Positions 22,499 to 35,730 are shown, counted from the first letter of the stretch. The stretch is DNA of 64,000 nt from Malachius bipustulatus (GCA_910589415.1 OU342633.1:14608858-14672857), one strand, 5' to 3'. Program-made: numbers and translations. Notes: generated by a model not told the origin, from the sequence alone.

Positions 22499-24255
22499 TC
22501 TTTAACTCTTTTAGATATCTAAAAACTATAGGAGACCTAAAAGTTTCTAAATAAAACAAAAATTCACATTGTATTTTTAAAATCTACCAGCGGCGTATCC
22601 CAAGAAAGGGGGAGAAATGGGCAAAATGAGAGAAATTCAGGGAAAAAATCTTCTTGTAGATTTTCACAACCATTATTGTCTTGTGCAATGAGTAAGCCGT
22701 ACAGCGTAGTCTATATTCTAAATTTGAGGTAAATATCTTAAAAGCTGCAGGAGCTTAAAGGAAAAATTTTTTTCTTTCTTTCTAAATTTCATCACCCTTT
22801 AGATCGGTAAAAAAGCGGTTGCTGACCTACGCTTATTTATGAACTTTTAGGCATAAAATAAGCCTAAGAATAACGTCCTTTCGTATGTACCTGGTATTTA
22901 GGAACACCCTGTGTAGTCAAGATCCTGTATAATTAGGTTAAACAATGACCGCTTTTTCTGACAAGTTGTATTTTGTCTTGTGAAGTACAATAATTGTGAA
23001 GTATCTAGATGACATTTACCTACTGTTATTGAAAATTAAAAACGAATTCCAAGTTGCCACACAGCAAAAGTTAACATGAAGTGTTGAGTAATGACTGAAA
23101 ATAGCCTAACTAAAATGAGGGGACAGATGATAGTTTAATGATGATCCTAAGTGTAGGGGGTGCAAAATCTTTTCTTAACAAGAAAATAATTCAAGAATAC
23201 CGGGAAAAGGGAAAACATTTTCAAATAAAGAGTATACTTCCGTATTTCAGGTAACAAAGGATGTTAACATAAAGGATCTCTACTTTCGTAACCTGTAAAT
23301 AATGATAATGAGACTTTAAGTGGGAAGGTAGTTAAATTTTACTAATAGGTATATCCGGATATAAATCGATCTGTAATTTTTGAGGGGAATGTATAATTTG
23401 GAATTTCTAGTGTTGAAATATATTTTCCATAAGTATACTTCTTAGTAAAATATTTAAAAAACGCTTTCTTCTTGACATTTTCTTTCTCATTTTACACAGT
23501 CCGAAAATGATGAGCAGAAAACTAGACTGCGATATTAAAACGGACAATTTTTTTTTTCAAGATAATTGAAAAGAATGGCTGAGTTACAAAGCTCTTGGAA
23601 ATTTTTACTTTTTCAATCAATTTTTTTATACAGGGTTAGAACTATTTAAAGGGCCACTAGAGGGATATCCTAAACCATTGGAAATACGAGGTCGGTTAAA
23701 TTAGAGAAAAGTTGCGTTATTTTTAGATGAGTTTTTTGCAAAAAAAAAATTGAAACATCCCCAATATTTCCGTAAATATCCTGAAAAAAACTGAAAAATC
23801 GAGAAATTATTTTTGCCATATCTTTCTTACAATTAGAAATTAATAAATAATTTTCTTAGGCTTACATAAGCCGTTATGAGCTATTCATCTGACGTTTCAA
23901 AAAATTTCAAAGCCTACTAGATCCTAGAGTTTTCATAGTCAACTTTCGTTTTTCTTATGGCTGCCAAATTATTTTTTTATCTCGTTCGATAAGAAAAAAA
24001 GAATGGAAACCAAAATTAATAAACTTCAGAAAAAAAATTCCAAAAGTTTTATTCTTCTTTTTTCAAAGAAAAACAGAAAATTTTTCGCTGAAATATATCA
24101 ATATGAAGTCATACTGCTTGCCTTATAGTTTTTATTTTATTTCTCCATGATATTCGGTCGAAAAGTTCTCTTATTTTTTAGAAAAAAAAAGAACAAAAAT
24201 TTTTGAAATTTATATCTTGAAGTTTATTATAGTTTTTGGTTTTCATTATGTTATT
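22499..24255. repeat. Foldback-family remnants, no gene
   Basis: Single-arm pieces of foldbacks are stacked here. One ends GGAACACCCTG near 22916. The following 200 bp resembles the outer arm of the 27229-29283 palindrome (TATTGAAAATTAAAAACGA). From TACAGGGTTAGAAC (23630) to about 24170 the sequence matches that palindrome's arm: TACATAAGCCGTTATGAGCTA, GTTTCAAAAAATTTCAAAGC. No coding gene is supported. Confidence 0.6.
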
Positions 24256-24259
24256 ATAG

Positions 24260-25122
24260 GCAACAAATGGAACACCTGTGCCTGAAAAAAGGGCTGGTCT
24301 GGTACACAGACGGCTCAAAGTCAGAGACAGGTACCGGAGCTGGAGTGCATGGGGTGGTCCCCGGATGCAATATTTACGTGCCACTGGGGACTCATGCCAG
24401 CATCTTCCAGGCTGAAATAAATGCAATTAGGCTATGCGTTGGAGAGAATACCAGAAGGAACTATCGAGGTAGGGAAATCTACATCCTCTCCGACAGACAG
24501 GCTAGCCTGAAAGCCCTTGCAGGTTGTGAAATCAGATCAAAACTGGTCTGGGAATGCCTGCAAGACCTCATTGACTTAGCCAGGTGCAACGTGGTGGCAC
24601 TAGTCTGGGTTCCGGGTCACCGTGGGACGCCTGGCAATGAGGCTGATCAACTAGCCAAGAAAGGCGCTGGGATGAACTACACTGGGCCCAAACCAGTGTT
24701 TGGCATCCCAAGGAACACTGTACGCGGGGCGGTGGCTCAGTGGGTAAGAACCCAACATAGAGCGTACTGGAACCGTATAACAGGAAACAAACATGGTATG
24801 GTGATGATCAAGGAGCCCTCTCAAAACCTTGCCAGACAGATACTGCAACTAAACAGAATGCAGATCAGAACGGTGATGGGCCTTCTCACAGGACACTGCC
24901 ACCTAAGTACACCTACATAAGCTGGGGATATATACAGAAGAACCAGTTTGTAGACTCTGCAATGAAGAAGATGAGACAGGTTTTCATGTGATATTCGAGT
25001 GTCCAGCATTCGCAAGAACGCGCTATGCGGTCCTGGGATTCCTCAGTCCCGGGAGCCTGCTGGCGGAAAAGACCTTGGTTAGCAGACTGCTGAACCTTGT
25101 CAAAGGAACGGAGCTCTTCTAA
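24260..25122 (+). pseudogene. LINE RNase H and C-terminal zinc-knuckle fragment
   Basis: The frame opening at 24267 encodes a type I RNase H: WYTDGSK, FQAEINAI, ILSDRQASLKAL, VWVPGHRGTPGNEADQLAKK. A MGLLTGHCHL segment follows. Near 24905 the frame shifts and continues as GIYTEEPVCRLCNEEDETGF, HVIFECPAFARTRY, to a stop at about 25119-25122. This is the C-terminal part of an I/R1-type non-LTR retrotransposon that uses RNase H. The endonuclease and RT are absent, so it is 5' truncated. A related fragment lies at 44074-44607. Confidence 0.85.
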
Positions 25123-26499
25123 CCAAGGAAAATCTAAATGTGAGAAATACAATAAGCCCGCTGGCTTCAGTGTTTGAGACCACATAAACCATATCTCACA
25201 TTTAGTTAAAATACCAAATACGAATACCAAATCATAAACATTGGAAAAGCATTTGGTATAAAGGGAATCTACTTTGACAAAAGAGGAATTTTAATTTAAA
25301 AATAAAACCGAAGTCTAAGAAATGGGAAAATAACAAATGACTCGACAAATTCGGAAAAACAATTGACAAAAGAGGAAAACCAAGAGAAAAAGTGTGTAAT
25401 AATTCATCTTTCGTTTCCGCGGTCCTACCCTTCAAGCGTTACTATTATTAAACTAAATTAAGTGTTAAGTATATTAAAAGTATGGATTTATAGGGAGGTA
25501 TAATTAGCGACCGGTAAAAAATTGTCACCATAAGGGAAAAATATACTTACTTCCTGTTTGTTAAAAAATATCTGCTTGCTTCGAAACTTTTTGCGTCCCT
25601 GTCATTGATCTTTACGAAAAAATTGCTTTTTGTTTTTTTCAGTTGTGAAAGTTTTCGAAAACAGAGCAACCTTTCGACCCGATTTTTGTATACAGAGTGT
25701 TAAAAAATAAGTATCGAATATTTGGAGAGAGTACAGTATGGTCCAAAAAAAAGTCAAAATGTCGTAATAAACATGGGTCCACAAATTGACGGTTTCGAAG
25801 ATACGGAGGATTTTTTAAATTATTTTAACATTTTGCGTCTGCACATTATTTTTTTTTTTATTATGTACAAACAAACGATGGAAAGTATAAACAAAAACTA
25901 AAGAAAAAGAGTTAGAGATAAGATGTTAAAAGTGCCCTCCTCCCATTTCCACTACATGTCGGCTAATTCGATATTAGAATACACATTCATAGCAATTTAT
26001 AGCTTTTACACTGACAAATAATGTGATTTAATTTAGTATTTGTATGATTAATAGCCGACTATGATATTTTAATTCAATTCCAAATTTCAAACTCGAAAAT
26101 TCAGTAAGAATGGGAAACTCCAACTGTGAAAACCATTCTTACTGGATTTTCTCAGAGAATCTGAAAATGTATTAATATGCAGTGTATTAATATGCAGGTG
26201 TCCCATTTAAAAAAAATTAACAATGTCATGACTGAATCAAGGAACACCCTGTAAAACTTTATTTTACGTCAATAGACATTATTTAAATTAAGAAAATGTT
26301 TCGGTATTTATTTGAGAAACATTTATCGAGGGAGAATTCAGAAGTGGCAAGCTTTCAAATTTACCCTGTACATTAAAAATGTCACAATCTCAGGTAGGTA
26401 CGTACGTACTAATACATTTTTTCATTGAAAGCTTTCATGATTTTGGTAACTTCTTAATTGCTAAAAAATGTTTAATGAAAAAGCGATTTGACCATGTTT
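25123..26499. other. Noncoding stretch with dispersed repeats
   Basis: The first 100 bp is probably LINE 3' UTR with an inverted repeat (CTAAATGTGAGA near 25134 and TCTCACATTTAG near 25194). The stretch 25220-25400 matches, in inverse orientation, sequence at 58740-58900 and 59395-59530 (TTGGAAAAGCATTTGGTATA; GGAAAACCAAGAGAAAAAG). A mini foldback, GCAGGTGTCCCATTT to AACACCCTG, lies at about 26196-26251. No gene. Confidence 0.5.
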
Positions 26500-26569
26500 T
26501 GAGTTAAGAAGTGATTCGATTTTCTCTCACCTTACTTTGCTTTTACCAATACTTACTCTTTGTACTGTA

Positions 26570-26956
26570 TAATGAGGCTATAATAATTTATGCTTGATGG
26601 GGCTGTAATGAGGCTATAATGAGATTTGGTGGAGAGGGAATAGTGATGGTTGATGGGCCTATAATGAGGCTATAACGAGGCTTGGTGGAGAGGGAAAGCA
26701 TATAAATAGGGACATCATTCTCATTCATAATACATTACATTTATAAAGCAGTTTAAGTCTTTTGGAAGCACTTCATCTTCTGCGGCGTTCAAAGTTCTTT
26801 TTTTATTTTTTAATGTGTATTTATTTTTTAGTTTTTTACAAGTTTTTTATTGTGTAATATTGTGGTGGAGTTGGAGTGCAAGAGTAGCAGAAACTCATTG
26901 CGGTAGTGATTTCCAGTTCAAGTTTCTACATAAACTTTGCTCATTATTCCTATTTG
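26570..26956 (+). promoter_or_regulatory. aPKC: Putative aPKC promoter and noncoding first exon, copy B
   Basis: GGCTATAATGA-type repeats precede TATAAATA at 26701-26708. TCATTC at 26721 may be an initiator, though it is closer than usual. The donor TTTG|GTAAGTAC ends the inferred exon at 26956. The acceptor TTGTCAACAG ends at 29470, giving an intron of about 2.5 kb that contains the palindrome. Confidence 0.5.
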
Positions 26957-27228
26957 GTAAGTACCTGCACTTTTAAATAAATTTTAAATAAATATTTCTT
27001 ATTATTTTAAATTATTAAGTATTTCAAATATTATTATATGGTTAAGAATAGCTATTTATAGCATTATTGGTCGCTGTATATTAATAAATATTATTTTTTG
27101 TTGATTCCTTTTAATCAACTAGGTACTAATAACAATAAAATATCGTACGGTAGCAAACTTGATGCAAATCGTCCCGACTTTGAAATGCTTCAGTATCAAT
27201 CCAATTTAAAATAGAACCAATTAAAATA

Positions 27229-29283
27229 CAGTGCATTTATTTTAAGTGTTGCCATAGGGAATAGCAATTAAAAAAAACACCCTATGTTGTCTTGTATGTA
27301 CTTTGGAAGTCGTTTTTAATTTTCCATAATAGTACACGTCAGCTACTTTGCAATACGGCCTTTCAGAAAAGCCGGTCTTTGTTCAATTTTATGATGCAGG
27401 CTGTCCCATTGAGGTGAAAAAACTGCAAGAAACGGTAAGAGATACGAAGTCGGTTAAATTACAAAAAAGTTGCGCTGTTTTGAGACGAGTAATTTGGCAA
27501 TTTTTTATTTCTCAATATTCCCAGAATTTTCTGAAATATCCTGAAAAAACTTGAAACATGCAGATTTATTATTTTAGCCACATCTTCTTTATTATATTAA
27601 AAAAAAATACTTTTTTAGCAGGTTTACATAAGCCGTAGTGAGCTACTTATTTAACGTTTCAAAATTTCCAAAGCCGACTAGATCTTGGGATTTCCAAAGT
27701 CAACTTTGGTTTTTCTTATTACCGCCATATTGTTTTTCATGCCATTCGCTATTGAAAAAAATCAAGGAAACAAAAAATCCATCACATTGCAAATAAATTT
27801 GAAAACAATTTTTCTTCTTTTCCAAAAATAAAGAAAAACATTTTTTTACCGAATGTCAAAAAGTGCATTTTTTTACCGAATGTCAAAAAGTGCATTTTTT
27901 AAGTGTTGCCATAGGTAATAATATGTAAAAAATTACACCCTATATTAACTTATGTTGTACCCATTGTAATTTAGAAGTCGTTTTAAATTTTCAACAATAG
28001 TATACATACCAACATGCATGTCATGTAGGTACTTTACGATACAATGTCAAAAACCGGTCCTTTTTAAATTTTAATATTTAGTCCTCATTTGAATTATAAA
28101 ACTTTAATAAAGGAGTCAGGAGTCAGAATAAATAAAGTGAGTTAAAATTATTAATTTATTAGAGAACATGTGAACATTTTTTATCCATAAATAAAAAAAA
28201 AACAATAAAACCCAAATAACTAAGCAAACTAACAAAAATAATCTGAAATTATCAAATAAATTGCTCAAAATGTTTTCGTTTTATTGTTTCAATTAATTTT
28301 TGTTAGTTTGCTTAGTTATTTGGGTTTTATTGTTTTTTTTATTTATGAATAAAAAATGTTCACATGTTCTCTAATAAATTAATAATTTTAACTCACTTTG
28401 TTTATTAAACACTCCTTTATTAAAGTTTAATAATTCAAATGAGGACTAAATATTAAAATTTAAAAAGGACCGGTTTTTGACATGTTGTATCGTAAAGTAC
28501 CTACATGACATGCATGTTGGTATGTATACTATTGTTGAAAATTTAAAACGACTTCTAAATTACAATGGGTACAACATAAGTTAATATAGGGTGTAATTTT
28601 TTACATATTATTACCTATGGCAACACTTAAAAAATGCACTTTTTGACATTCGGTAAAAAAAATGTTTTTCTTTATTTTTGGAAAAGAAGAAAAATTGTTT
28701 TCAAATTTATTTGCAATGTGATGGATTTTTTGTTTCCTTGATTTTTTTCAATAGCGAATGGCATGAAAAACAATATGGCGGTAATAAGAAAAACCAAAGT
28801 TGACTTTGGAAATCCCAAGATCTAGTCGGCTTTGGAAATTTTTGAAACGTTAAATAAGTAGCTCATTACGGCTTATGTAAATCTACAAAAAAATATATAT
28901 ATATATTTTTATAATAAAGAAGATGTGGCTAAAATAATAAATCTGCATGATCCAAGTTTTTTCAGGATATTTCAGGAAATTCTGGGAATATTGAGAAATA
29001 AAAAATTGTCAAATACTCGTCTCAAAACAGCGCAACTTTTTTGTTATTTAACCGACTTTGTATCTCTTACCGTTTCTTGCAGTTTTTTCACCTCAATGGG
29101 ACAGCCTGTATCATAAAATTGAATAACGACCGGCTTTTCTGAAAGGTCCTATTGTAAAGTAGATGACATGTACTATTATTGAAAATTAAAAACGACTTGC
29201 AAAGTACAAGACAACATAAGTTAACATAGGGTGTATTTTTTTACATGCTATTCCCTATGGCAACACTTAAAATAAATGCACTG
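27229..29283. mobile_element. 2,055-bp palindromic foldback, TA target
   Basis: Arms of about 1 kb are near-perfect inverted copies starting CAGTGCATTTATTTTAAGTG; the centre is near 28256 with a loop of about 50 bases. TA flanks both ends (27227-27228, 29284-29285), and copy A has the empty site AAAATATACC near 886. CAGTGC ends with a TA target are typical of Tc1/mariner transposons. The arms contain no intact transposase; open frames at 27348-27554 and 28925-29116 are mirror images from the two arms. It sits in the inferred 5'UTR intron of aPKC copy B. Confidence 0.9.
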
Positions 29284-29509
29284 TATACCTGACAGTATAT
29301 GAAGGACGTTAGTTTTTTTTATTAACCTTTAATTGAGGTTCCTGGGCGTTAACTGATAAAAGTAAGTACGAGGAAATTGTGTAAAACGTTTATCCTGAAA
29401 GTCCAGAATGGTGTTGTGAATTGAAAATTAAGGCAGGACAGCTGATTGGTAATATTATTATTGTCAACAGGTGGTGTTTCAGCTAAACAAAAGCTAAGAA
29501 CCAGAAATT

Positions 29510-31603
29510 ATGCCAAGCCAGGTTCAACAAATTGGAGGCGAAGGCGGCGTCGGGGCGCCTGGTGACGAAATTCGTGCCAAGATAGCCTATTCTGGCGAAG
29601 TATTAGTCACCTATATCAGCGAAGACATCACTTTAGACCGTCTTTGTCAGGAAATAAGAGAATTATGCCGCTTCCGTCAGGATCAGGTATGCTCACTTAT
29701 ATTATTTATTATTATACCTACAGGGTGTTTTAAAAAAAAAGCCCTCATTGCTAGGATAGATAGAACAATGAAAATAAGTGGGATGCAAGAAAATTTTCAA
29801 AAAAATTGAAGATAAAACTTTCCTTCCATGCAACAAAAAAATAATCATTTTGCTACAGGTATACACAGTTAAATGGGTAGATGAAGAGGGAGACCCGTGC
29901 ACCATCAGCACCCGGGCCGAGTTAGATGAAGCCGTCCGTCTCTACACCCAGAACCGAGACTCCGAGCTTTGGATGCATGTGTTCCCCAACGCGCCCTCCC
30001 AGCCGGGCATGCCGTGCCAGGATGAAGATAAAAGTATCTACCGTCGGGGCGCGCGGCGTTGGCGCAAATCCTACTTAGTCAATGGGCACTCGTTCCAGGC
30101 GCGTCGCTTCAACCGTCGCGCCGCCTGCGCCCTCTGCAACGACCGGATATGGGGGCTTGGCAGGCAGGGTTTCAAGTGCGGCAACTGCAAGCTGCTCGTA
30201 CACAAAAAGTGCCACAAGCTGGTGCGAATGCCGTGCATTTTCAATCAGCACCATGTCGCCCCCCACGGTAACAACGGTCACAGGGAGTTCCAGCAGCAAG
30301 ATCAGGAGGAGGCAGGAGGCGAGTCGGTGCCCATCGAAGCTCCCGATCTGGCCGCCAAGACCCCCGGAGCCGCCGAACTGGAGCCCGGTACGCAGCGACA
30401 GTATTCCCTGGACGATTTCGAGTTGATCCGAGTGATCGGACGCGGGTCATACGCGAAGGTACTGATGGTGGAACTGAAACGTACTGGAAGGGTTTATGCT
30501 ATGAAGGTAGGGAAGTCTGTTTTGTTGCATAATTAATTAATATTTTGAAAAAGTGTTCATTATGAGGTTAGTTAATAAATATTCCATATCCGCACAGGTC
30601 ATTAAAAAAGCGCTGGTAACCGACGACGAGGACATCGACTGGGTCCAAACGGAGAAGCACGTGTTCGAGACGGCCTCTAACCACCCCTTCCTCGTGGGGT
30701 TGCACAGCTGCTTCCAGACGCCGTCGCGTCTCTTCTTTGTCATAGAGTTCGTGCGCGGCGGCGATCTGATGTTCCACATGCAGCGTCAGCGTCGTTTGCC
30801 GGAGGAACACGCTCGGTTCTATGCGGCCGAGATCTCCCTGGCTCTCAATTTCCTTCACTGCAAGGGAATCATCTATAGAGATTTGAAACTCGACAACGCA
30901 CTGCTTGATCACGAAGGTACGTTCAATTTAAACATTTCTCATCAACTGAGAATTTTCAATACTGTTTTTAATTTAATTTCGTTGTTCAGGTCATATAAAA
31001 CTGACAGATTATGGTATGTGCAAGGAAGGAATAAGGCCCGGCGACACGACGTCGACCTTCTGCGGCACGCCCAACTACATAGCCCCCGAGATCCTGCGAG
31101 GAGAGGATTACGGATTCTCAGTAGACTGGTGGGCGTTGGGCGTCCTGCTGTACGAGATGCTGGCCGGACGCTCTCCCTTCGACATAGCCGGCGCTTCAGA
31201 AAACCCCGACCAGAACACCGAGGACTACCTGTTCCAGGTCATCTTGGAGAAGATGATCCGTGTACCGCGCTCGCTCAGCGTGAAGGCGGCGAGCGTGCTC
31301 AAGGGATTCCTCAACAAGAACCCGGCCGTCAGACTGGGCTGCGAATCGTTCCACGAGATCGCCTCGCACCAGTTCTTCAAGTCGGTAGACTGGGACATGC
31401 TGGAGCAACGCCAGGTGGCACCGCCCTACAAACCGCGCCTGGACTCGGATCGTGACCTGGCGAATTTCCCGCCCGAGTTCACGGACGAGCCCGTTCATCT
31501 CACCCCCGACGATCCGCACTTCATCGACAAGATCGATCAGTCGGAGTTCGAGGGCTTCGAGTACGTGAATCCTCTGCTCATGTCGCTCGAGGATTGTGTT
31601 TGA
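29510..31603 (+). CDS. aPKC: Atypical protein kinase C, copy B (4 coding exons)
   Basis: Same structure as copy A: exons 29510-29686, 29859-30506, 30598-30916 and 30990-31603, 585 residues. All kinase, C1, pseudosubstrate and PB1 features are present: [10 protein letters not shown] at 120-129, Lys275, YRD at 368-370, DYG at 388-390, TFCGTPNY with Thr404, FEGFEY near the end. Coding differences from copy A are few: a silent CTT/CTA leucine codon, a silent GCA/GCC alanine codon, and TCAGAA against TCCGGA, giving Ser-Glu here and Ser-Gly in A. Glu452 agrees with fly aPKC, so copy B keeps the ancestral residue. Intron sequences are also nearly identical, so this is a DNA-level copy, not a retrocopy. 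Confidence 0.96.
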
Positions 31604-34144
31604 AGGTCCCAGTATTTTTTATTTTTTTTTTGAGTTAGTATTATATTTTACATTCCCCGATTATTTTCGCAGTTTCCGGTAATGTAAATTTTATTTTTCT
31701 TATTATTTAGTGTTGAATAATTTTTTGTAATGGAATCCAGAATTTGTTAAGACAGCGCTGACAAAAAATTTACAAATAATTTATTGAGCTATAAGTATTT
31801 AATTAAAGGTACAAAAGTAAAAAAAAATATGTACCTTACACGAGATGAATTTTATTAAAAAGTACATATTAATAATTACCTAATGAAGTTCCTGTTTTGT
31901 TTTTATAGCAGGTCGACTTCGCATTCATCAGGTGAATTTGAATTTTTCATTTAACTTAACACCTATACAGGGTGGCTTCTACCTGTATATTTTATACACC
32001 CTGTTTTTTAGCGTTTGCTTTTACCCAATTAACATTATAGTGTTTAAGATAATATTATGTAGAATAATTATATTCCTCAGTTATTATTGTTTTTTAAATA
32101 TTTATTTTTTGATTTTACCTAGACTACAAGATATTATGTAGTATATATATATATATATATATATATTTCTCAGTTATTGTTTTTTTTTTTTTAATAAATA
32201 TTTATTTTTTGATCTTAATAGTGCATCTTATTCATATCGTATACCAAATGCTTTCAAATTATAGAGTTATATCCCATCCAAATGTTTCCAGATTCAAATA
32301 GGTTGTGATATTTTTTCTTAAAGTTGTAATCCCCGAAGAGCCGGTTTGAGCTAAAAAAGTTCAAATGACGTCCACTATGAAAAAATATGCTCATATTATC
32401 ATAAATATGCCATCAGGAATAATTTTTCTATAATTATTACAAAAATAATTTCGGAGTATGGAAACAATAAATTCAATACATAATAATTTGTGGTCATGGT
32501 TTAGTAAAAATTTTCTAATTATTGGCCTTGTTTTAAGGTTGAAACCCCGGACAGTAGATTTTAGCATCCTATAATATTCTATTATTTTAAAAAAAGTTCA
32601 AATGATAGTAAAAGCTTCCACATTAAATTTTTCTATGTTTTAAATGAGAAATTTTTCGCTTTTTATCAAAATATTATAATATTAATATAGACTTTAAGCC
32701 ACAATAGACATTTTGTCGCAGTGGAGGTGTCGCAATAATGTCACAAAAACTCATGACAAAATACAAATCTAATAATTTAAATCTATACTACATAACACTC
32801 GACAAACATCATAGCAATAAAAATTTCGAATGGTGTGTTCATTTTTATAACACCCATAAGTTCTAATTATAGACATAGACAAATTGTGGACGGAATTCCT
32901 AAAAAATAACCTTTAATCCGCCGTTGGACGGAATTTCAGTACCATTTGTTAGTTGTCCGCCGCCAGGTGGCGGCAAAGCAAATATTAAGTGTATCATTCC
33001 GCCGCGCTTGCGTAAATTATAACATTTTCGGCTGATTTCTGGATTATTATCTTATCATGAACTTCCGCCGCAATGCGGAAGTCTTAATTTTAAATGCACA
33101 ATTCCGCCGGCGTAACTCTAGCCACACCGTATTAAAAATTGATTTGTTTAATTGTTATGGTAAGGAGACCTAAATTAAGACTTACATTCACTTTTTGTAA
33201 ATTATTTCTCTCACTAGTTACAACCAATGCTGCCTTTACTTTTGATCTGATTTCCTAAAAATGAAAATTTAGGAACGTATCATAATTTGAAATCATATAA
33301 GTAATTCCGGGATGTTTATGTTGTGGTCCATGGAGATTTGCTCAGAATATTTCGTCCATAACAGAGGTAGACATCTGAGCATATGGAAGAGTCACAGTTA
33401 AGCTAGCCATTAAACCTACACACATATCAATTATTGTTGGTATTAGATTATTTAGATTTATTTCAATATACAGGTAATTCATCAATGGTGGAGGCCACAA
33501 ATGGTACGTTGTAGGGTACCATTAGTGGAGCCCTCGAAATATGGTAAATAAATCGTCTCTAAAAATTCTAGAACCTTTTTAAATGTCTACTTTTTATGGT
33601 GTTGTATAAAAAAATTGAAATATCTGGGTATATTCACGTTGTATTTCTCCAGGGCTCCATTAATGGTCCTCTGCAACGTCTCTTATGTGGCATGCATGAA
33701 CCATTTATGACCTCACCCTGGGTGTAAGAAAAAATTCTTACTACCAATGTTGCCTTTTCTTTAGGTGCGACTTTCCTGAAATGATCCAGGGTAATATCTA
33801 TAAATGAGTATTGACCTTCAGATGAAATATTTGTAATTTGTGAAGGAAAAGCAAACTTAGGAACAGCAAGAAAGGGAGTAGAAGAAAAATAATATGACTA
33901 AAAAGTGGTATGTTGATGCCAGTCTTTTTCTACTGTCAAGCGAATCAATTAAGTGCTAAGGTAAAGTTGTATTTTCTTACTCTGTCACGCCAATTAAGAT
34001 CCAAGTCTATTCATTTGCACTCAGGGCTATCCCTAGACTTGCTTTTTCCTTAACGGTGTATGGAGTGATAAAAAACGCTTAAAAAGGGGCAAATTTTATA
34101 AATCTGTTAACCCGACAGCAGATTTTAATCACTATCGCTATGAT
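31604..34144. other. 3' flank of aPKC copy B, noncoding
   Basis: No gene is seen. The stretch is colinear with 3539-6005 with small indels, including an extra ATTGAAATATCTGGG-containing segment near 33610. The GC-rich hairpin cluster is at about 32915-33115. One stem there has a C-to-T change (CCGCCGCCAGGTGGCGGC) that still allows a G-U pair in RNA. Confidence 0.6.
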
Positions 34145-34570
34145 CTTCCCCCCTTTCCTTCTACACTTGGCTTTCATATTCGTCTTCTACTTCATCCTCC
34201 TCTTGATCTATTGTTGGAGCACAATTTTCACAATTATTATTGTTCCCAGCGCACGTTCTGCATGTTGAATTGCAGAAAAGTCACACTTTTCTACAACCGT
34301 ATGTGGAATCGCAGCCCTTCTTACAATTGCAAAAAATCATTTTTAAGAGCTCTTCGGGTGCGGGTGGATTTGAATTTTTTACAGGTTCTGTAACTTCTTC
34401 AACTTTAACCCACCCCCAGTTAAGTAAGGGGATCAATATTCTTGTAGCCAAGCCATAATTACGTCCGTAAAAAGACTCTTTATGTTCTCATTCAATGCAG
34501 CTACTGATGGAATAAATGAAGACAAGTTCACTGCTTTATTTTTTGTAGTGGCTTTTATAAAAAAATCAAT
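34145..34570 (-). pseudogene. Cys-rich protein remnant, copy B
   Basis: Uninterrupted counterpart of the copy A remnant. The minus strand reads LSSFIPSVAALNEHIKSLF, then in another frame LNWGWVKVEEVTEPVKNSNP, PALEELLKMIFCNCKKGCDS and TYGCRKV, a stop, CNSTCRTCAGNNNNCENCAP and an acidic tail. The in-frame stop in the Cys-rich part and the frame change upstream mark it as a pseudogene before any insertion. It resembles an uncharacterised Cys-rich protein common in insect genomes. Confidence 0.45.
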
Positions 34571-34747
34571 TCAACCATCAAAATGAGAAATTTTCCAAAA
34601 CTGCAAAAAACAGTTCAATGGTTTTTTTGACTATAACTTGCTCAATTTTGATACCAGAAAAATTTTCTAAAGAGCAATATAAAGGTAAATGCAAGACCTA
34701 CAAACTCATGTAGGATGGAAAAGGAAACACTCTAAGTGTCTGAAAGT

Positions 34748-35716
34748 TTTACCGATCGGGACGAAACTTGGTAGAGACGAAGCTCGTGACCCCCAAATAC
34801 GACCTATTGAAAATGGACCGGATCCGAGAATTTTAAGACCCCCGTTCAGGGCCGTATTTTTTTTTAAACGTCCCGACTTAAGGATTTGTTCCTCGGTAAC
34901 GGTACATAGCGGGGAGATTCCGTTATCCTTGTACAAGATTCGTACCTTGTTAGATAGCTACTACACTAAGAAAGTTTTTAAAACAATTTGTACGCAAGTT
35001 GCCTTCACAATTTCGCGAAAATAACTGGTAAAAACTTTTAAATCTTATTAAAAAAAAATAGTTTGTGAAAGTTTTTCTTTGAAATTTTCACACGATCGAA
35101 ATACCTCAGGATATTTTTTAATCCAGAGGGAAGCATAGTATTGGACAAGTATTCCAGCAAAAAAAAAATCAAAAAGTTAAAGTAGATTTTTTGAAAATTA
35201 CATTTCAAGACATTTGAAACCATTTTTTTAAGAAAAGTTGAAAATCGAAATATCTCAAAATCTATTGAGTTTTGTATAGTGCATGTTGGGGTTAATTTAC
35301 TCCTTACCTCTTGTTTTATCAGATCATCAAAGGAATGTATCCAGTTACCAGTAACCCTGTATATGGCGCGTTTTCGACCGGAGGCACCGGTTGATCTGAA
35401 GTGATGCTGTAACCGCGCGCTCTCCGCCCTCTATCTCGAAAACGGTTCACAGTATGAAAAATTTTTTTTTACAAAATTTGTAGAGAATTTTCTATTCCAC
35501 AATATTGATAATAAATACAAATAGCAAAAACCCCATAGGAAATTGGATATTTACAAAAAAAGCGCAAAAAAACGATTTTTGTGACCTTTGACCTTGAAAT
35601 TTAATAGTTGCGTACACTCTACCATATGTAGGTTTTGAAACAACTTTTAGGGTGTCAATATACAAGTATTTACAGACTTATAGCTGGGTATCTCGAATTC
35701 CGAGGTGAATTACTAT
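34748..35716. repeat. Single-ended foldback-like sequence, no gene
   Basis: Starts at the duplication breakpoint. The first 610 bp ends in TAACCCTGTA (35355), a foldback-type end without a matching left end. The remainder (CTATCTCGAAAACGGTT; GACCTTTGACCTTGAAATTT) has the look of foldback arms but was not paired with another arm here. No coding gene. Confidence 0.45.
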
Positions 35717-35730
35717 AATGACTGGACTAT

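Larger units (their letters stand above)
26500..34747 (+). repeat. Duplicated aPKC block, copy B
   Basis: Second copy of the block at 1-7149, in the same orientation. It begins GTTTTGAGTTAAGAAGTGAT and parts from copy A after CTAAGTGTCTGAAAGT. It carries a 2,055-bp palindrome in the 5'UTR intron, absent from copy A. It lacks copy A's MITE, solo LTR and 542-bp element. A longer (TA)n run (about 32140-32165) and a 37-bp stretch near 31805-31845 are also specific to B. Confidence 0.95.

Noticed and set aside
27348..29116. Mirror-image small frames in the 2-kb palindrome
   Set aside because: Same sequence in both arms, no domain, stop-rich surroundings.
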